Source of the DNA: an uncultured Desulfosporosinus sp.
GTDB lineage: Bacteria; Bacillota; Desulfitobacteriia; Desulfitobacteriales; Desulfitobacteriaceae
DNA: 39,002 nucleotides
Assembly: GCA_927405585.1 (NCBI GenBank)
Contig: CAKMJS010000034.1
Location: 1 to 39,002, forward strand
Direction of reading: 5' to 3'
Within the stretch, counting starts at the first letter, position 1; every line of letters starts with the position of its first letter. Made by a program: the position numbers and the translations under genes. The notes below the pieces were generated by a model. That model did no database searches, was not told the DNA's origin, and worked only from the letters and a program-made list of their open reading frames with translations. This document shows, piece after piece, positions 24,745-34,781 of the stretch.

Positions 24745-27152
24745 TCGTACGGGTTAGCCCAGAAGTTGCCGATTGTATTACGGATACTCTCGGTATTTGA
24801 AACATAATGAACCTTTTTCCATTCTTCTGGATGCAATTTCTTATAGGAAGGAAGCGAGAACCTTTGATCAATGAGTAATACGACCCCTCGGTCCTCTTCC
24901 GTACGAATGACTCGTCCGACTGCCTGCAATACCTTGTTGAAGCCTGGGTACATATAGGCAAATTCATAGCCCTGCTGACTTGTTCTATCATAATATGCAC
25001 GAATAATATCCCGTTCGATGCCGATTTGGGGCAACCCCACTCCAACCACGATGACACCAGAGAGGCGATCACCAATGAGGTCGATTCCTTCGCCAAAGAT
25101 CCCACCCATCAAGGCAAATCCTACCAACGTGTGCTCTGGATTGGTGTCAAAGCTTGCTAAAAAGCCTTCTCTATCCTCTTCGTCCATACCTGGCGTTTGG
25201 CAGATCACATTGATCAGTTGATTTTGTGCTCTAAACTGATTATAGACCTGCTGCAGGTAATCATAGGATGGGAAATAGACGAGATAGTTTCCTTCTTTGT
25301 GACAAACGGTTGCGGATATCGCTTCTGCAACAAGGTCGTAGGTCGAGGCACGTTGTTTGAACTTTGTCGAGATGCGATCATTAATAAGTAGACACAGATT
25401 TTCCGAGGGAAACGGAGACGACAGCTTCAGCTTGTAACTCGCCTCCTCCCCACCTAAGACGTTCATAAAATAGTCCATCGGACTTAAGGTGGCTGAAAAT
25501 AGGATCGCGGCCCGTCCTCTCCCCAAGGCTTCCTTGAGCCGAACGGAGGGATCAAGGCAGAAAAGTTTAACCCGGAAATCGTCCCGAGTAGGGTGCAGAA
25601 AAGTGACATAGCGTTCATCATAACTGTCCGCTGTCCTGATAAAGCTTAACGCTAGGAAATAATGCTCAACCAGTTGTTCTCGCCAAGCGACCAGTTGATC
25701 CGTCTTTTTAAGGAAACACTCTGCTTCTTTGACAAAGTTATGGAGTGCCTGGTTTAGCTTAGCTGGAAGCTCTTTTTCCACGATTTCTCCGCTTCCTCCA
25801 ATTTCAGCACAACGTTTCTTCTCTTTAACCAAGACTGAGTTCACTTTCGTCACGCTTTTGGTCAGCCTCGGTTCGTCCCCTTTGGTGAGACGTTTTAACC
25901 TAAGCCAAGACTCCTTACCTAGCTCGGCCGAAAACATCTCTCGAGCCCGATCCACTAGGTTGTGAGCTTCATCGATCAAAAAGGTGTACTCTCCTCCGTC
26001 GAGGAAAAATCGCCGTAAGTAAACCCGAGGATCAAATACATAATTATAATCACAGATCACGACATCCGCCCAATTGGCCATTTCTAACGCGAATTCAAAG
26101 GGACAAATGGTATGCTTATGGGCGTAGGCCTCGATCACCTGACGAGTCCAAGCTTCCTCTCCGAACATATCCTCCACCGCCGCCCGCATCCGGTCGTAAT
26201 ACCCTCGAGCAAACGGACAATCTTCAGGTTGGCAGGTCGACTCAGGCAGAAAGCAAAGCTTTCGTTTAGCCGTTAAGGTCAGTCGTTTAATAGCTAACCC
26301 TTGCTTTTGTAAATCTGTTAAAGTTTTTTCTGCAACCGTTCGCGTAATTGTTTTTGCTGTGAGATAAAAAATCTGAACTGTCAACCCTTCAGCCATAGCC
26401 TTTAGCGCGGGAAACAAGGTGCCCAACGTCTTGCCAATACCCGTAGGGGCCTGTGCAAATAGCTTTTGACTCTGTTTAACCGTTTGGTATACCGCTACCG
26501 CCAATTCTCGTTGTCCCGGGCGATACGTTCCAAACGGAAATTGCATCGCTCGAATACTGCCGTCTCTGGTCTCCACCCACGATTGCAGTTTGATCGCCCA
26601 AGTAAGATAACGCTCGGCTAAACTAAAAAAGAACTCCGACAGTTCTGCAAAGGAAAAGAGTCTCGAAAACCTCTTGATCTGAGCAGTATCCAATTGGAAG
26701 TAGGTAAGCTGAGTCTCCACACTTTCTAAGCCTTCTTGCACAGCGTACATGAAAGCATAACACTGAGCTTGAGCCCAGTGCAAATCGCTGAACGTCTCTT
26801 CAATCAAACTTAGCTCCAGAGACGTAGTTTTAATTTCATCAATACAAGGACCTGATTCCTTATGGATAATTCCGTCAGCACGACCCGTTATCTCTAGTCC
26901 GAAGTCCTTACTGAAATCTACCGTAAGGTGTGCTTGAGGACTGACATAGATATACCTCAAGGTTACTTCCGGCATGTACTCAGCGCTAGAACCACTTGTC
27001 TTTTGAACATATTGATGAGCCTTGATGGCGTCTTGAGCCCGTGACGCTCCGATGGAACCCGGTTGCAAATCTCCCTGTTTAAGCACGAACTCGACAAGGG
27101 TACGAACAGATGCTTTAAGCATTTTCACAGTCACTAAATCCTTCCGAGACAA
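24741..27152 (-). CDS. PD-(D/E)XK nuclease fused to DinG/XPD-type helicase
   Basis: An 803-residue DNA repair-type enzyme. The N-terminal domain (about 1-185) has a RecB/Cas4-like nuclease pattern: GRADGII (metal Asp), CIDEIKTT (E-x-K) and a WAQAQCYAFMYA Q-x3-Y motif. The rest is a superfamily 2 helicase of the Rad3/XPD/DinG group: Walker A PTGIGKTLG, four Cys for a 4Fe-4S cluster (KLCF, STCQ, EDCP, TICP), the DEAH box in LIDEAHNLVDRAREM, and C-terminal VGRVIRTEEDRG (motif VI). It would unwind and possibly cut branched or flapped DNA. The start is TTG with an AAAGGG site. Its stop lies in a REP-like hairpin. Confidence 0.88.
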   Translation of the reverse strand: MSRKDLVTVKMLKASVRTLVEFVLKQGDLQPGSIGASRAQDAIKAHQYVQKTSGSSAEYMPEVTLRYIYVSPQAHLTVDFSKDFGLEITGRADGIIHKESGPCIDEIKTTSLELSLIEETFSDLHWAQAQCYAFMYAVQEGLESVETQLTYFQLDTAQIKRFSRLFSFAELSEFFFSLAERYLTWAIKLQSWVETRDGSIRAMQFPFGTYRPGQRELAVAVYQTVKQSQKLFAQAPTGIGKTLGTLFPALKAMAEGLTVQIFYLTAKTITRTVAEKTLTDLQKQGLAIKRLTLTAKRKLCFLPESTCQPEDCPFARGYYDRMRAAVEDMFGEEAWTRQVIEAYAHKHTICPFEFALEMANWADVVICDYNYVFDPRVYLRRFFLDGGEYTFLIDEAHNLVDRAREMFSAELGKESWLRLKRLTKGDEPRLTKSVTKVNSVLVKEKKRCAEIGGSGEIVEKELPAKLNQALHNFVKEAECFLKKTDQLVAWREQLVEHYFLALSFIRTADSYDERYVTFLHPTRDDFRVKLFCLDPSVRLKEALGRGRAAILFSATLSPMDYFMNVLGGEEASYKLKLSSPFPSENLCLLINDRISTKFKQRASTYDLVAEAISATVCHKEGNYLVYFPSYDYLQQVYNQFRAQNQLINVICQTPGMDEEDREGFLASFDTNPEHTLVGFALMGGIFGEGIDLIGDRLSGVIVVGVGLPQIGIERDIIRAYYDRTSQQGYEFAYMYPGFNKVLQAVGRVIRTEEDRGVVLLIDQRFSLPSYKKLHPEEWKKVHYVSNTESIRNTIGNFWANPYE

Positions 27153-27222
27153 AGTTACCCTTTCATTATAGCTGATATTTCATCCTATCGCGAGAATCCA
27201 CTTCGCCCTCTTCACAGCTTTT

Positions 27223-28680
27223 CTAGAAGTTGCTGTGATACTCCCTATTCTGTTCCCAGGGTTTATCCAATACCTGCTCAACGAAGGTTCTCGCCATTTC
27301 AGGATCGAATTGTATACCTGCGTTCTTGCGAATTTCATTTAAAGCAATTTCTTCATGTAAAGCCTTTCGGTAGGGTCGTTCGTTGGTCATCGCATCGTAA
27401 CTATCTGCCAACGCAATGATCCTAGAAATCCTCGGAATTCCTTCACCTATTAGACCCTTAGGATAGCCTGTACCATCCCACTTTTCGTGATGCGCGAGTA
27501 TATATTCTGCAAGTTCTTGCATTTCGTGAGATGAACTTAATATTCTGTAGCCTATCTCCGGATGGCGCTTTATTTCATTCCATTCCTGGTCTGTAAGCTT
27601 CTCTCGTTTATTCAGGATACCTTCTTCGATAGCAATTTTGCCAATATCATGAAGAAGCCCGCCTACTTTGAGCATTCTGATTTCCAGTTCAGATAAACCG
27701 ATTTCCTTTCCTATCTCTACGCACAGTTCACTGACTCTTTTGGAATGCATTTCTTCCCTTGGACTTTTTTCATGCAGTGTATTAATAATTGTATTGATCA
27801 TTTGGCTCCGAACGCTTTCATTCTCACAGGTCTTATTGCGATACATATCATCTTCGGCATTCTTAAATACTTTGGTTATCTCTTCTTCCATCGCTTGCTT
27901 AGTATCCCAACCAAAGGATATGCTGACTTGTATTCCATTAACCTGTTCCTCAGAATAGAACTGTTTTATTCGCTGAACAACTTCTTCAGCTTCTTCCTTT
28001 TTCGTCTTTGGCAGGAGAATGATAAACTCATCCCCTCCCCAGCGAGCTACTATATCATCTATTCGACATGCACTCTGAATGCATGCTGCAGCTTTCTTTA
28101 ATAAATTATCCCCTTCATCATGACCAAACGTATCGTTGATAAGCTTTAAGCCATTAATATCGCCGACAATTATGGAAATAGGAAGGTTTCTTGTAGTATC
28201 TAAGCGTTTAATTTCTTCCTCACAGAATCTTCGATTATAGAGCTCGGTCAAAAAATCGTGATAGCTTAAATAGGATATTTCAATATTTCTTTTCATCAAT
28301 TCTATAGCATTTTTGACCTTTAGCGGTAACGATGTTTTAATGGCTTCTTCACTTAATGGCTTAGAAAAATAATCATAGGCACCAAGCGTTAATGCCTTTT
28401 CGATCGCCAGTTTATCATCAATCCCTGTGCAAACAATAACTGGTATGTCCATGACACAGGGATCCTGCTTCATATCCGTTAATACTTGGAAGCCATCCTT
28501 AAACGGCATCATGATATCCAGAATACACATGTCTATCTTATTTGAGACAAGTTTTTCATTAAGATCTATCCCATCTTCGGCTTGAAATACATTAATATTT
28601 TGGAGTCTCTGTTCTAGAATCTGCCTTAAAAATTTGCTATCCAGCGGAGAGTCATCAATAATCATAATATTTCTTGTCAT
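27223..28680 (-). CDS. Response regulator with GGDEF and HD-GYP domains
   Basis: A phosphorylation-controlled cyclic di-GMP enzyme. Residues about 1-120 are a receiver (phospho-acceptor Asp in CILDIMMPFKDG, switch Lys in YFSKPL). About 140-290 is a diguanylate cyclase with intact WGGDEF and an RxxD inhibitory site five residues before it (RIDD). About 305-470 is an HD-GYP phosphodiesterase with LLHDIGKIAI and HHEKWDGTGYPKGL intact. Both synthesis and breakdown sites look usable. The ATG at 28680 is chosen because GGGAGGG lies about 11 bases upstream, and it is four bases past the kinase stop. It is the output of the phosphorelay encoded upstream. Confidence 0.92.
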   Translation of the reverse strand: MTRNIMIIDDSPLDSKFLRQILEQRLQNINVFQAEDGIDLNEKLVSNKIDMCILDIMMPFKDGFQVLTDMKQDPCVMDIPVIVCTGIDDKLAIEKALTLGAYDYFSKPLSEEAIKTSLPLKVKNAIELMKRNIEISYLSYHDFLTELYNRRFCEEEIKRLDTTRNLPISIIVGDINGLKLINDTFGHDEGDNLLKKAAACIQSACRIDDIVARWGGDEFIILLPKTKKEEAEEVVQRIKQFYSEEQVNGIQVSISFGWDTKQAMEEEITKVFKNAEDDMYRNKTCENESVRSQMINTIINTLHEKSPREEMHSKRVSELCVEIGKEIGLSELEIRMLKVGGLLHDIGKIAIEEGILNKREKLTDQEWNEIKRHPEIGYRILSSSHEMQELAEYILAHHEKWDGTGYPKGLIGEGIPRISRIIALADSYDAMTNERPYRKALHEEIALNEIRKNAGIQFDPEMARTFVEQVLDKPWEQNREYHSNF

Positions 28681-28684
28681 TATC

Positions 28685-31537
28685 TCATTTGCCCTCCCTA
28701 GCATTCATTAATGCTTGTAGTACCATCTCGATCTTCAGAAGCGAACTATCAAGCATTTTATAATCCCTCAACTGCATTGCTTCTTCAGCCGTTAAGGCTT
28801 GCTTATATATATCATTGACCCTAACATTTCCCGCGGAACCTTTTAACTGATGTAAGAGTAAGCCTGCGCCTGAAAGATTATTTTCAGAGATATTTTCTCT
28901 TATACCTATTAATAATCCTGTGGCATGCTCTTGAAAATCATTTAATAACGTTTCACTCGTCTGCTTATCAAAACCCGTAGCATCCATCAGGGCAAGAATA
29001 GTCTCAGCAAAGAAGGTGGTGTTTTCCTGCTCCTGCCGCTCAACCGTATCACTTAAGACATACTTATCGATGATCTCCATTACTTGACTGATATCAATGG
29101 GCTTACTAAGATAATCATCCATACCTGCTGCCAAGCATTTTTCTCGGTCTCCCTGTAAGGCATACGCTGTCATCGCTACGATCGGTGTATGTAAACCCAG
29201 TTTCTGTTCTCTGATCCTTATTTGGACCGTAGCAGAGAATCCATCTAAATAAGGCATATTAACATCCATAAAAATTAGATCGAATATTTCTTTTTCACAA
29301 GCGGAAACTGCTTCTTGACCGTTTTCTACTGCAACAACCTTAAACCCTTTTTTCTTTAAGATGATCGCGATAATATTCCTACTGACTAAATCATCTTCAG
29401 CAAGCAACACTATTTTGGATTCTTGGCATGTACACGAAATACTATTAGGGCTATTTATTATCTCTAATTGATCCTGCTTTTCTTGAAGTCCGAATACAGC
29501 CGTAAAAAAGAATCGGCTTCCTTTTCCCTCTTTGCTTTCTACTCCCATCCCTCCATCCATCAGTTCGATCAAGGTCTTTGAAATTGCAAGCCCAAGCCCT
29601 GTCCCTCCAAATTGCCTGGTATTCGAGTCATCTACCTGACTAAATCGTTTAAATAATATATCAATTTTGTGTTCTGCAATTCCAATGCCTGTGTCAGAGA
29701 CACTGAACTCTAATTCTACTTGTTTTTCGTCCTGCCTTTTGAGGTCAACTCTAATCTTGATTCCACCTTGAGCAGTAAATTTTATGCCATTGCCCAATAA
29801 GTTTGAAAGCACTTGTCGTAATCGGACTGAATCGCCACGAATTATGGTTGGTATTCTATCATCAATATCCAATTTTATAGATAGTCCCTTTTGTTGGGCT
29901 CCAATATCGAACAAATTAACCACTTCATTGATGAGATTTATAAAGTTAAAGGGATTATTTTTTATGATGACCTTACCTGCCTCAATTTTAGAGTAGTCCA
30001 AAATATCATTTAAGACGCTCATTAATGCACCAGTTGAGGATTTCACAATCGTAAGATATTTTCTCTGCTCCTCTTTCAGATCCGTCAACAACGTCAAATC
30101 AGTCATGCCAATGATTCCATTCATGGGAGTTCGAATCTCATGACTCATGTTGGCAAGGAATTGGCCTTTAACGTTGTTAGCATATTCTGCCTCGTTTTTT
30201 GCCATAGTTAATTCTTCTAATGCCTTGCGCAACTGACTTTCACTGTCTCTTAATACCTCTTCGGCTTTCTGTCGTTCTGAAATCTCCTCCTCGAGAGAGG
30301 AATTAATCTCTTCAAGTTGATAGGTACGAGTCACGACCTTGTTTTCCAGGTCACTATTTAATCGTTGAATTTCTTCTTCGTTTTTTTGGCGTTCATAGAT
30401 TTCTTCTTCTAGTATGGCATTCGTTTCCTCAAGTTGGGACGTTCTCTTCAGAACCTTTTCTTCTAACTCAACATTTAATAATTGAATCCTTGCTTCACGT
30501 TCAGCAACACTTTCTTTCATTATGTCGAAATAACCCGATAACTCAACAAATTCTTTATAGCCTTTGTACTTCGTCTCCGAACCTGTCCGATAATCACCTT
30601 TGGAAATAAGTTTGGTTTTATCGATAAGTTTATCCAACGCTAGGGTTATGTTAAGAATATTTCTGGTAGAAAGCACGAAACTAATCATTATAAATATCAC
30701 TAATCCAAAACCAATCAATTTCAACCGAGTCACTGGCTCAAATATTTTATCTGATCTCAGCGCAATCACTGAGTACCAGCCTGTAGCATTCATTCTTGAT
30801 GTAAATACCATGAGTTTTTCGTTATTTTCAAGCACGTCAAGTGGCTTTCCCAGAGTGATGCTCGTCTTAATTTCATTAAAATTCGTATGCAGTCTTCTTT
30901 GACTGACATTGTCTTGATTATCATCGACAAGATACATACCCTTTGCATCAAGAACGGATATTTGAGCGACCACATCCAAACGAGTACCTTCAGTAATCTT
31001 CGATATTTTAGATAGGTTCAATTCTCCGATCAGTGTATTCCCATTCATAGCCAGAGAAATTGCAATGGTCGGTTCATTCGTTTGTTCTGAAATAAATACT
31101 CTAGACCATACGGGCTTACCCGCTGTGTCAATGTCGCCAAAATACTCTTGATGGATCATACTCGTTCCAATTTGGTCTGGATTAAACGGTGCAACATTCT
31201 TTACGATGCCGTTTTGATCAAGGATTTGAATTTTATCAATATACGGGTAAATATTTGCAACAGTATTCAAGTAAGTATCAATTTCGCTCTGCTCAATAAC
31301 CCCATCACTCAATAATCTTGCTCTTATTTCCTGCATCATATTGATTGGAGTCAAAATGATACTTTCAATTTGTTTATCGATATAGGTTGCGATTATCTTA
31401 GTTTGAGATTGAACGTTTTCTTCAATTCTTTGCGTGAAAAGCGAAATAACTATGAATATGAATATGAAAAAAGGGATTACAAAAATTACCATATTATTTA
31501 TGATTAATTTAGACTTCAAACTTGAGTTTTTCTCCAT
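28685..31537 (-). CDS. Hybrid sensor histidine kinase with receiver and HPt domains
   Basis: A membrane kinase of about 950 residues. Two membrane helices (about 10-30 and 270-290) bracket an extracytoplasmic dCache-like sensor. Then come a linker, a coiled coil in which a 39-residue unit is repeated twice (E-R-Q-K near the end of each), HisKA ([15 protein letters not shown]), HATPase_c ([26 protein letters not shown]), a receiver ([13 protein letters not shown]) and a C-terminal HPt ([11 protein letters not shown]). This is a complete internal phosphorelay. The start is uncertain: ATG 31537 is 14 bases from AAAGGAG, ATG 31567 overlaps the upstream gene by 26 bases without a ribosome site. 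It is translationally coupled to the binding-protein gene and followed by its likely target regulator. Confidence 0.92.
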   Translation of the reverse strand: MEKNSSLKSKLIINNMVIFVIPFFIFIFIVISLFTQRIEENVQSQTKIIATYIDKQIESIILTPINMMQEIRARLLSDGVIEQSEIDTYLNTVANIYPYIDKIQILDQNGIVKNVAPFNPDQIGTSMIHQEYFGDIDTAGKPVWSRVFISEQTNEPTIAISLAMNGNTLIGELNLSKISKITEGTRLDVVAQISVLDAKGMYLVDDNQDNVSQRRLHTNFNEIKTSITLGKPLDVLENNEKLMVFTSRMNATGWYSVIALRSDKIFEPVTRLKLIGFGLVIFIMISFVLSTRNILNITLALDKLIDKTKLISKGDYRTGSETKYKGYKEFVELSGYFDIMKESVAEREARIQLLNVELEEKVLKRTSQLEETNAILEEEIYERQKNEEEIQRLNSDLENKVVTRTYQLEEINSSLEEEISERQKAEEVLRDSESQLRKALEELTMAKNEAEYANNVKGQFLANMSHEIRTPMNGIIGMTDLTLLTDLKEEQRKYLTIVKSSTGALMSVLNDILDYSKIEAGKVIIKNNPFNFINLINEVVNLFDIGAQQKGLSIKLDIDDRIPTIIRGDSVRLRQVLSNLLGNGIKFTAQGGIKIRVDLKRQDEKQVELEFSVSDTGIGIAEHKIDILFKRFSQVDDSNTRQFGGTGLGLAISKTLIELMDGGMGVESKEGKGSRFFFTAVFGLQEKQDQLEIINSPNSISCTCQESKIVLLAEDDLVSRNIIAIILKKKGFKVVAVENGQEAVSACEKEIFDLIFMDVNMPYLDGFSATVQIRIREQKLGLHTPIVAMTAYALQGDREKCLAAGMDDYLSKPIDISQVMEIIDKYVLSDTVERQEQENTTFFAETILALMDATGFDKQTSETLLNDFQEHATGLLIGIRENISENNLSGAGLLLHQLKGSAGNVRVNDIYKQALTAEEAMQLRDYKMLDSSLLKIEMVLQALMNAREGK

Positions 31538-31541
31538 TACT

Positions 31542-32672
31542 TTAATCAACTCTCCTTTGTTGTCCATTATATATTCTGAAGATCATATACTTTCTGATAT
31601 TGTCTCCGAATTTATCAATTTGGAAATTACCATTGAGCCCTTGGTAATCACCAATTGATATAATATTGTTTTTAAGGGTAGATGGCTTTAAATCAGGCCC
31701 CATTTTCATTGCCTTAAATAAGCTAGTGGTGGCTTCATAAGAAAAGACAGCAGAAAATGTGATATTTTCTCCATATTTATCAAAAAATTTCTGTTTTAAT
31801 CTCACAAAGTCTGGTGCATCTCCATTAGTATCAATCGCACCGACAATCAACATCCCTTCAATTGCCGCTCCCCCTTTAATCATTAAGTCCACCGTGTTTG
31901 ACCATAAGGGGGCATAGATTTGTGCCTTGTTTCCATTTTTCCATAATTGCTGGGTGATCTGGGCATTATCTGCAGCACCAGCGATTAATAATACAGCGTC
32001 TGCTTTGGCTACTTCCAGTTCCTTAGAAAGACTTGAATAGTTTATATCATCGATTGATGGGTATATTTTCTTCAGAATTACTTCCCCATGGTCCTCCTCC
32101 AATAGTTTTTTGAAATTAGTAAAAAAGGCATCATTAAAGCCAGTGTTTTCTAAATTATAGATCACAGCAAATCGTTTGTGATTATTTTTAGAAGCCGTAT
32201 CCGCTATAATACTTGTCTGTTCGAAAGTCGTTCCAATGTACCGAATAAAATTATCATCGATACCCAGCAATGAATCTGCGCTCATTGTCGGAGACAAAAA
32301 TAAAATATCCTTTTTTTTGAGATACTCGAAGGAATCAACCATCATGCCACTTGTATAATGTCCAATGACAACTGGTATCTTTTCCTCGATAAACTCTTTA
32401 TCGACCTGCAAAGCGATTGCTGCATCATACTTGTCATCCTTGACCACCAATTCAATCTTTCTGCCGCCTAAGCCTCCAGCATCGTTAAACTCTTCGACTG
32501 CAAGCTCCACGCCCCTCCGACCTGAAACTGATAAGTCAGAATTCATTCCTGTCATTGTCCCTACTACACCGATTTTGATGACTTCCTGCTTTTGGTTGCA
32601 CCCCGGCAAGAAAAAAATACTGCTAATAAAAATTGCACCAATTATAAGTAGAATAGGCTTACTATAATTCAA
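31542..32672 (-). CDS. LivJ-like substrate-binding lipoprotein (sensor partner)
   Basis: A 376-residue periplasmic-binding-protein type 1 fold (Peripl_BP_6, branched-chain amino acid-like). The signal peptide ends in a lipobox (FLPGC), followed by [11 protein letters not shown], the ligand-site [19 protein letters not shown] and [12 protein letters not shown] typical of the family. The start is TTG, fixed by a GGAGGTGAT site five bases away. No ABC permease or ATPase genes accompany it. Instead its end overlaps the region of a hybrid kinase start. It is therefore more likely to present a bound ligand to the kinase sensor domain than to serve in uptake. The ligand is unknown. Confidence 0.88.
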   Translation of the reverse strand: MNYSKPILLIIGAIFISSIFFLPGCNQKQEVIKIGVVGTMTGMNSDLSVSGRRGVELAVEEFNDAGGLGGRKIELVVKDDKYDAAIALQVDKEFIEEKIPVVIGHYTSGMMVDSFEYLKKKDILFLSPTMSADSLLGIDDNFIRYIGTTFEQTSIIADTASKNNHKRFAVIYNLENTGFNDAFFTNFKKLLEEDHGEVILKKIYPSIDDINYSSLSKELEVAKADAVLLIAGAADNAQITQQLWKNGNKAQIYAPLWSNTVDLMIKGGAAIEGMLIVGAIDTNGDAPDFVRLKQKFFDKYGENITFSAVFSYEATTSLFKAMKMGPDLKPSTLKNNIISIGDYQGLNGNFQIDKFGDNIRKYMIFRIYNGQQRRVD

Positions 32673-32740
32673 GCTAAATCACCTCCATAAGCTTGGGGGA
32701 TTTATACGAATTTTACATAAGAATTATTTAAATATTAAGA

Positions 32741-32817
32741 TTCGACACTTTACCGAAATCTTCCTTCAATAACTACTACATATTACCAAAAATTAATATA
32801 ATTTGGTGTTTGTCGAT
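32741..32817. promoter_or_regulatory. Divergent control region with possible Spo0A boxes
   Basis: Between the minus-strand sensor operon and the plus-strand kinase, TGTCGAA is present on the minus strand (32741-32747) and TTTGTCGAT on the plus strand (32809-32817). Both resemble the Spo0A box TTTGTCRAA/TGTCGAA. Nearby TACCA/TGGTA inverted repeats (about 32783-32806 and 32836-32849) could bind another regulator. I could not place confident -35/-10 boxes in this AT-rich stretch. Confidence 0.4.
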
Positions 32818-32925
32818 TTTTATATATAAAAAAATACCATATTTGGTAATATACATGAAGGATAAATCATATTTATCCAGAATACTCTCTTTATTCTTAA
32901 GTGTAATTGTTGTGTGGAGGGTGTT

Positions 32926-34605
32926 ATGAGAGACGAAGATAAAACTATGGAATTATTACTCTTTGAATTAAATGAATATCGTAATCAATATAATCAAATA
33001 CAAGGACAGCTTTCGTTTGCTAGGGCCCTAAATCATATTGCCGAAACAATTATTAGCAATCAGGACACCACTACTATTTTTGAATCAATGGCAGAAATTA
33101 TAGGTACGACCCTGCAACTCGATCGCTGTTTAATCTATGATATAGATTTTACCAAACACCAACTAATAGGTCTATGCGAATGGCTTAACCCCAACACATC
33201 AGGTCTCATCCCCTCCAAGGCTACCTACAGTTTAGATGTATTTATTGATGCGAGCTTGCATATGAAAAAGTCCCACCAATGGCAAGAAAGTCATGCGGAT
33301 GCCTACAACCCGCACGCCAACCGAGATGGCTCAGGAGACCTTCTTCACAAGGTAATGCAAATTGCAAGCGGCCTCTGGTATCCTTTTTCCTTTCGTGAGC
33401 AAGGATACTATTGCTTAACGTTTAACCAAGTTACTCATCGGCGTGTTTGGAGGAACGAGGAAATCGGATTTATTGCCAGTGCCGCTCATTTAGTAGAAAT
33501 CGCGATCCAGAAGATCAACTTTCTCACTGAACAAAAACAACAGGAAGAAGCCTTACGCTTATCGGAAGAACGCTTTTATAAAATTTTTCATTACAGTCCG
33601 ATTTCATTGACAATTACTTCCTTAGCTAGTGGGAACTATATCGACGCCAACGAGTGTTGTGTCAAATTACATGGTTATAGTAGAGACGAGTTTATAGGGC
33701 GCACAGCACTAGATCTAAATTTATGGGTAGATCTTGAGAAACGTGCAAAATATTACAAAGAACTCACAGAAAACGGATTTGCACTCAATCATGAAATTGA
33801 AAGCTATAAAAAATCAGGGGAGATGTTTGAGGCTTTATTTTCCGGAGTTGTGATTGACATTCACGGAGAACAATGTGTTTTAGGCTCAAAGACGGATATC
33901 ACTGAACTCAGGCAGTATCAAAGAGAAATATCTCGTTTGTGTAGTTTAAATCTGATAGGTGAAATGGCTGCAAGCATCGCCCATGAAATCAGAAACCCTA
34001 TGACGACAGTCCGAGGGTTTTTAGAGTTGCTAGGTGAGAAAGAGGAATGCTTACGCCATAAAGATTTCTTTACGCTCATGGTAAGTGAACTTGATAGGGC
34101 AAATTCATTAATCACAGAATTTCTTTCCTTAGTAAAAAATAAACCGATCGAATTGAAAAGCCAAGACTTAAATCTTATCATCGAAAGTCTGTTTCCATTA
34201 ATACAAGCTGATGCTCTGATAGCTGACAAGGACGTGATCCTGGAATTAGACACGCTTGAGAATTTATTAATTGATGCTAAAGAAATACGACAACTTATTC
34301 TCAACCTCGTTCGAAATGGACTGGAGTCAATGTCTCCTGGTCGAAATTTAACGATTAAAACCCACATGAAAAATGATTTAGTAGTTTTAATTGTTAAGGA
34401 TCAAGGTAAAGGGATGGATTCGAGAGTAATTAATAAAGTTGGGACTCCCTTCTTCACTACCAAAGACAATGGTACAGGCTTAGGCTTAGCAACTTGTTAT
34501 AGCATTGCTGCCCGGCACAATGCTACTATTAACTTCGATACTGGACCATCTGGTACTACCTTTTATGCAAGTTTTAATGCAGTAAGAAAGCTACCTCAGA
34601 ATTAA
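32926..34605 (+). CDS. Soluble GAF-PAS sensor histidine kinase (sporulation-kinase type)
   Basis: A 559-residue cytoplasmic kinase with no membrane helix. A GAF-like domain (about 35-195) is followed by a PAS domain (about 205-325, with EERFYKIFHYSPISLTI and NECCVKLHGYSRDEFIG), HisKA (LIGEMAASIAHEIRNPM) and HATPase_c (NLVRNGLESM, DQGKGM, GTGLGLATC). The HisKA sequence resembles KinA/KinE sporulation kinases and NtrB-like enzymes that phosphorylate Spo0F or Spo0A. The ATG at 32926 is preferred over GTG at 32914 because GGAGG lies five bases upstream of it. No response regulator is adjacent on this strand, so it is an orphan. Its last codons form one arm of the terminator at 34584-34621. Confidence 0.9.
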   Translation: MRDEDKTMELLLFELNEYRNQYNQIQGQLSFARALNHIAETIISNQDTTTIFESMAEIIGTTLQLDRCLIYDIDFTKHQLIGLCEWLNPNTSGLIPSKATYSLDVFIDASLHMKKSHQWQESHADAYNPHANRDGSGDLLHKVMQIASGLWYPFSFREQGYYCLTFNQVTHRRVWRNEEIGFIASAAHLVEIAIQKINFLTEQKQQEEALRLSEERFYKIFHYSPISLTITSLASGNYIDANECCVKLHGYSRDEFIGRTALDLNLWVDLEKRAKYYKELTENGFALNHEIESYKKSGEMFEALFSGVVIDIHGEQCVLGSKTDITELRQYQREISRLCSLNLIGEMAASIAHEIRNPMTTVRGFLELLGEKEECLRHKDFFTLMVSELDRANSLITEFLSLVKNKPIELKSQDLNLIIESLFPLIQADALIADKDVILELDTLENLLIDAKEIRQLILNLVRNGLESMSPGRNLTIKTHMKNDLVVLIVKDQGKGMDSRVINKVGTPFFTTKDNGTGLGLATCYSIAARHNATINFDTGPSGTTFYASFNAVRKLPQN

Positions 34606-34621
34606 TTGAGGTAGCTTTCTT
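34584..34621 (+). terminator. Terminator overlapping the end of the GAF-PAS kinase gene
   Basis: AAGAAAGCTACCTCA (34584-34598) pairs exactly with TGAGGTAGCTTTCTT (34607-34621). The TAA stop (34603-34605) lies in the loop. The stem core matches the hairpin after the MocR gene. Confidence 0.75.
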
Positions 34622-34631
34622 ATGCACTACT

Positions 34632-34781
34632 CTATAACCTCGGATCGACTGGTTCTGTCTCTAAGGCCAAGGTAGCCAAGATTACTTCTACGTCTGTTTC
34701 CGTAAATACAGTATAGGTTAAACGGACGCGATACCCTTTTTCAGCCCGGTCATATAGATTTTGGGGATTCTTAAGAGATTT
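34632..34781 (-). pseudogene. Open 49-codon extension or remnant beyond the VanW stop
   Basis: In the same frame as the VanW gene and directly after its TAG, the sequence stays open for 49 codons. It reads like protein (DRAEKGYRVRLTYTVFTETD, then VEVILATLALETEPVDPRL) before a second TAG. It has no ATG, GTG or TTG and no ribosome site near its beginning, so it cannot be an independent gene as it stands. It may be the tail of a decayed gene, or a C-terminal extension reached only by stop readthrough. Family not recognised. Confidence 0.4.
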
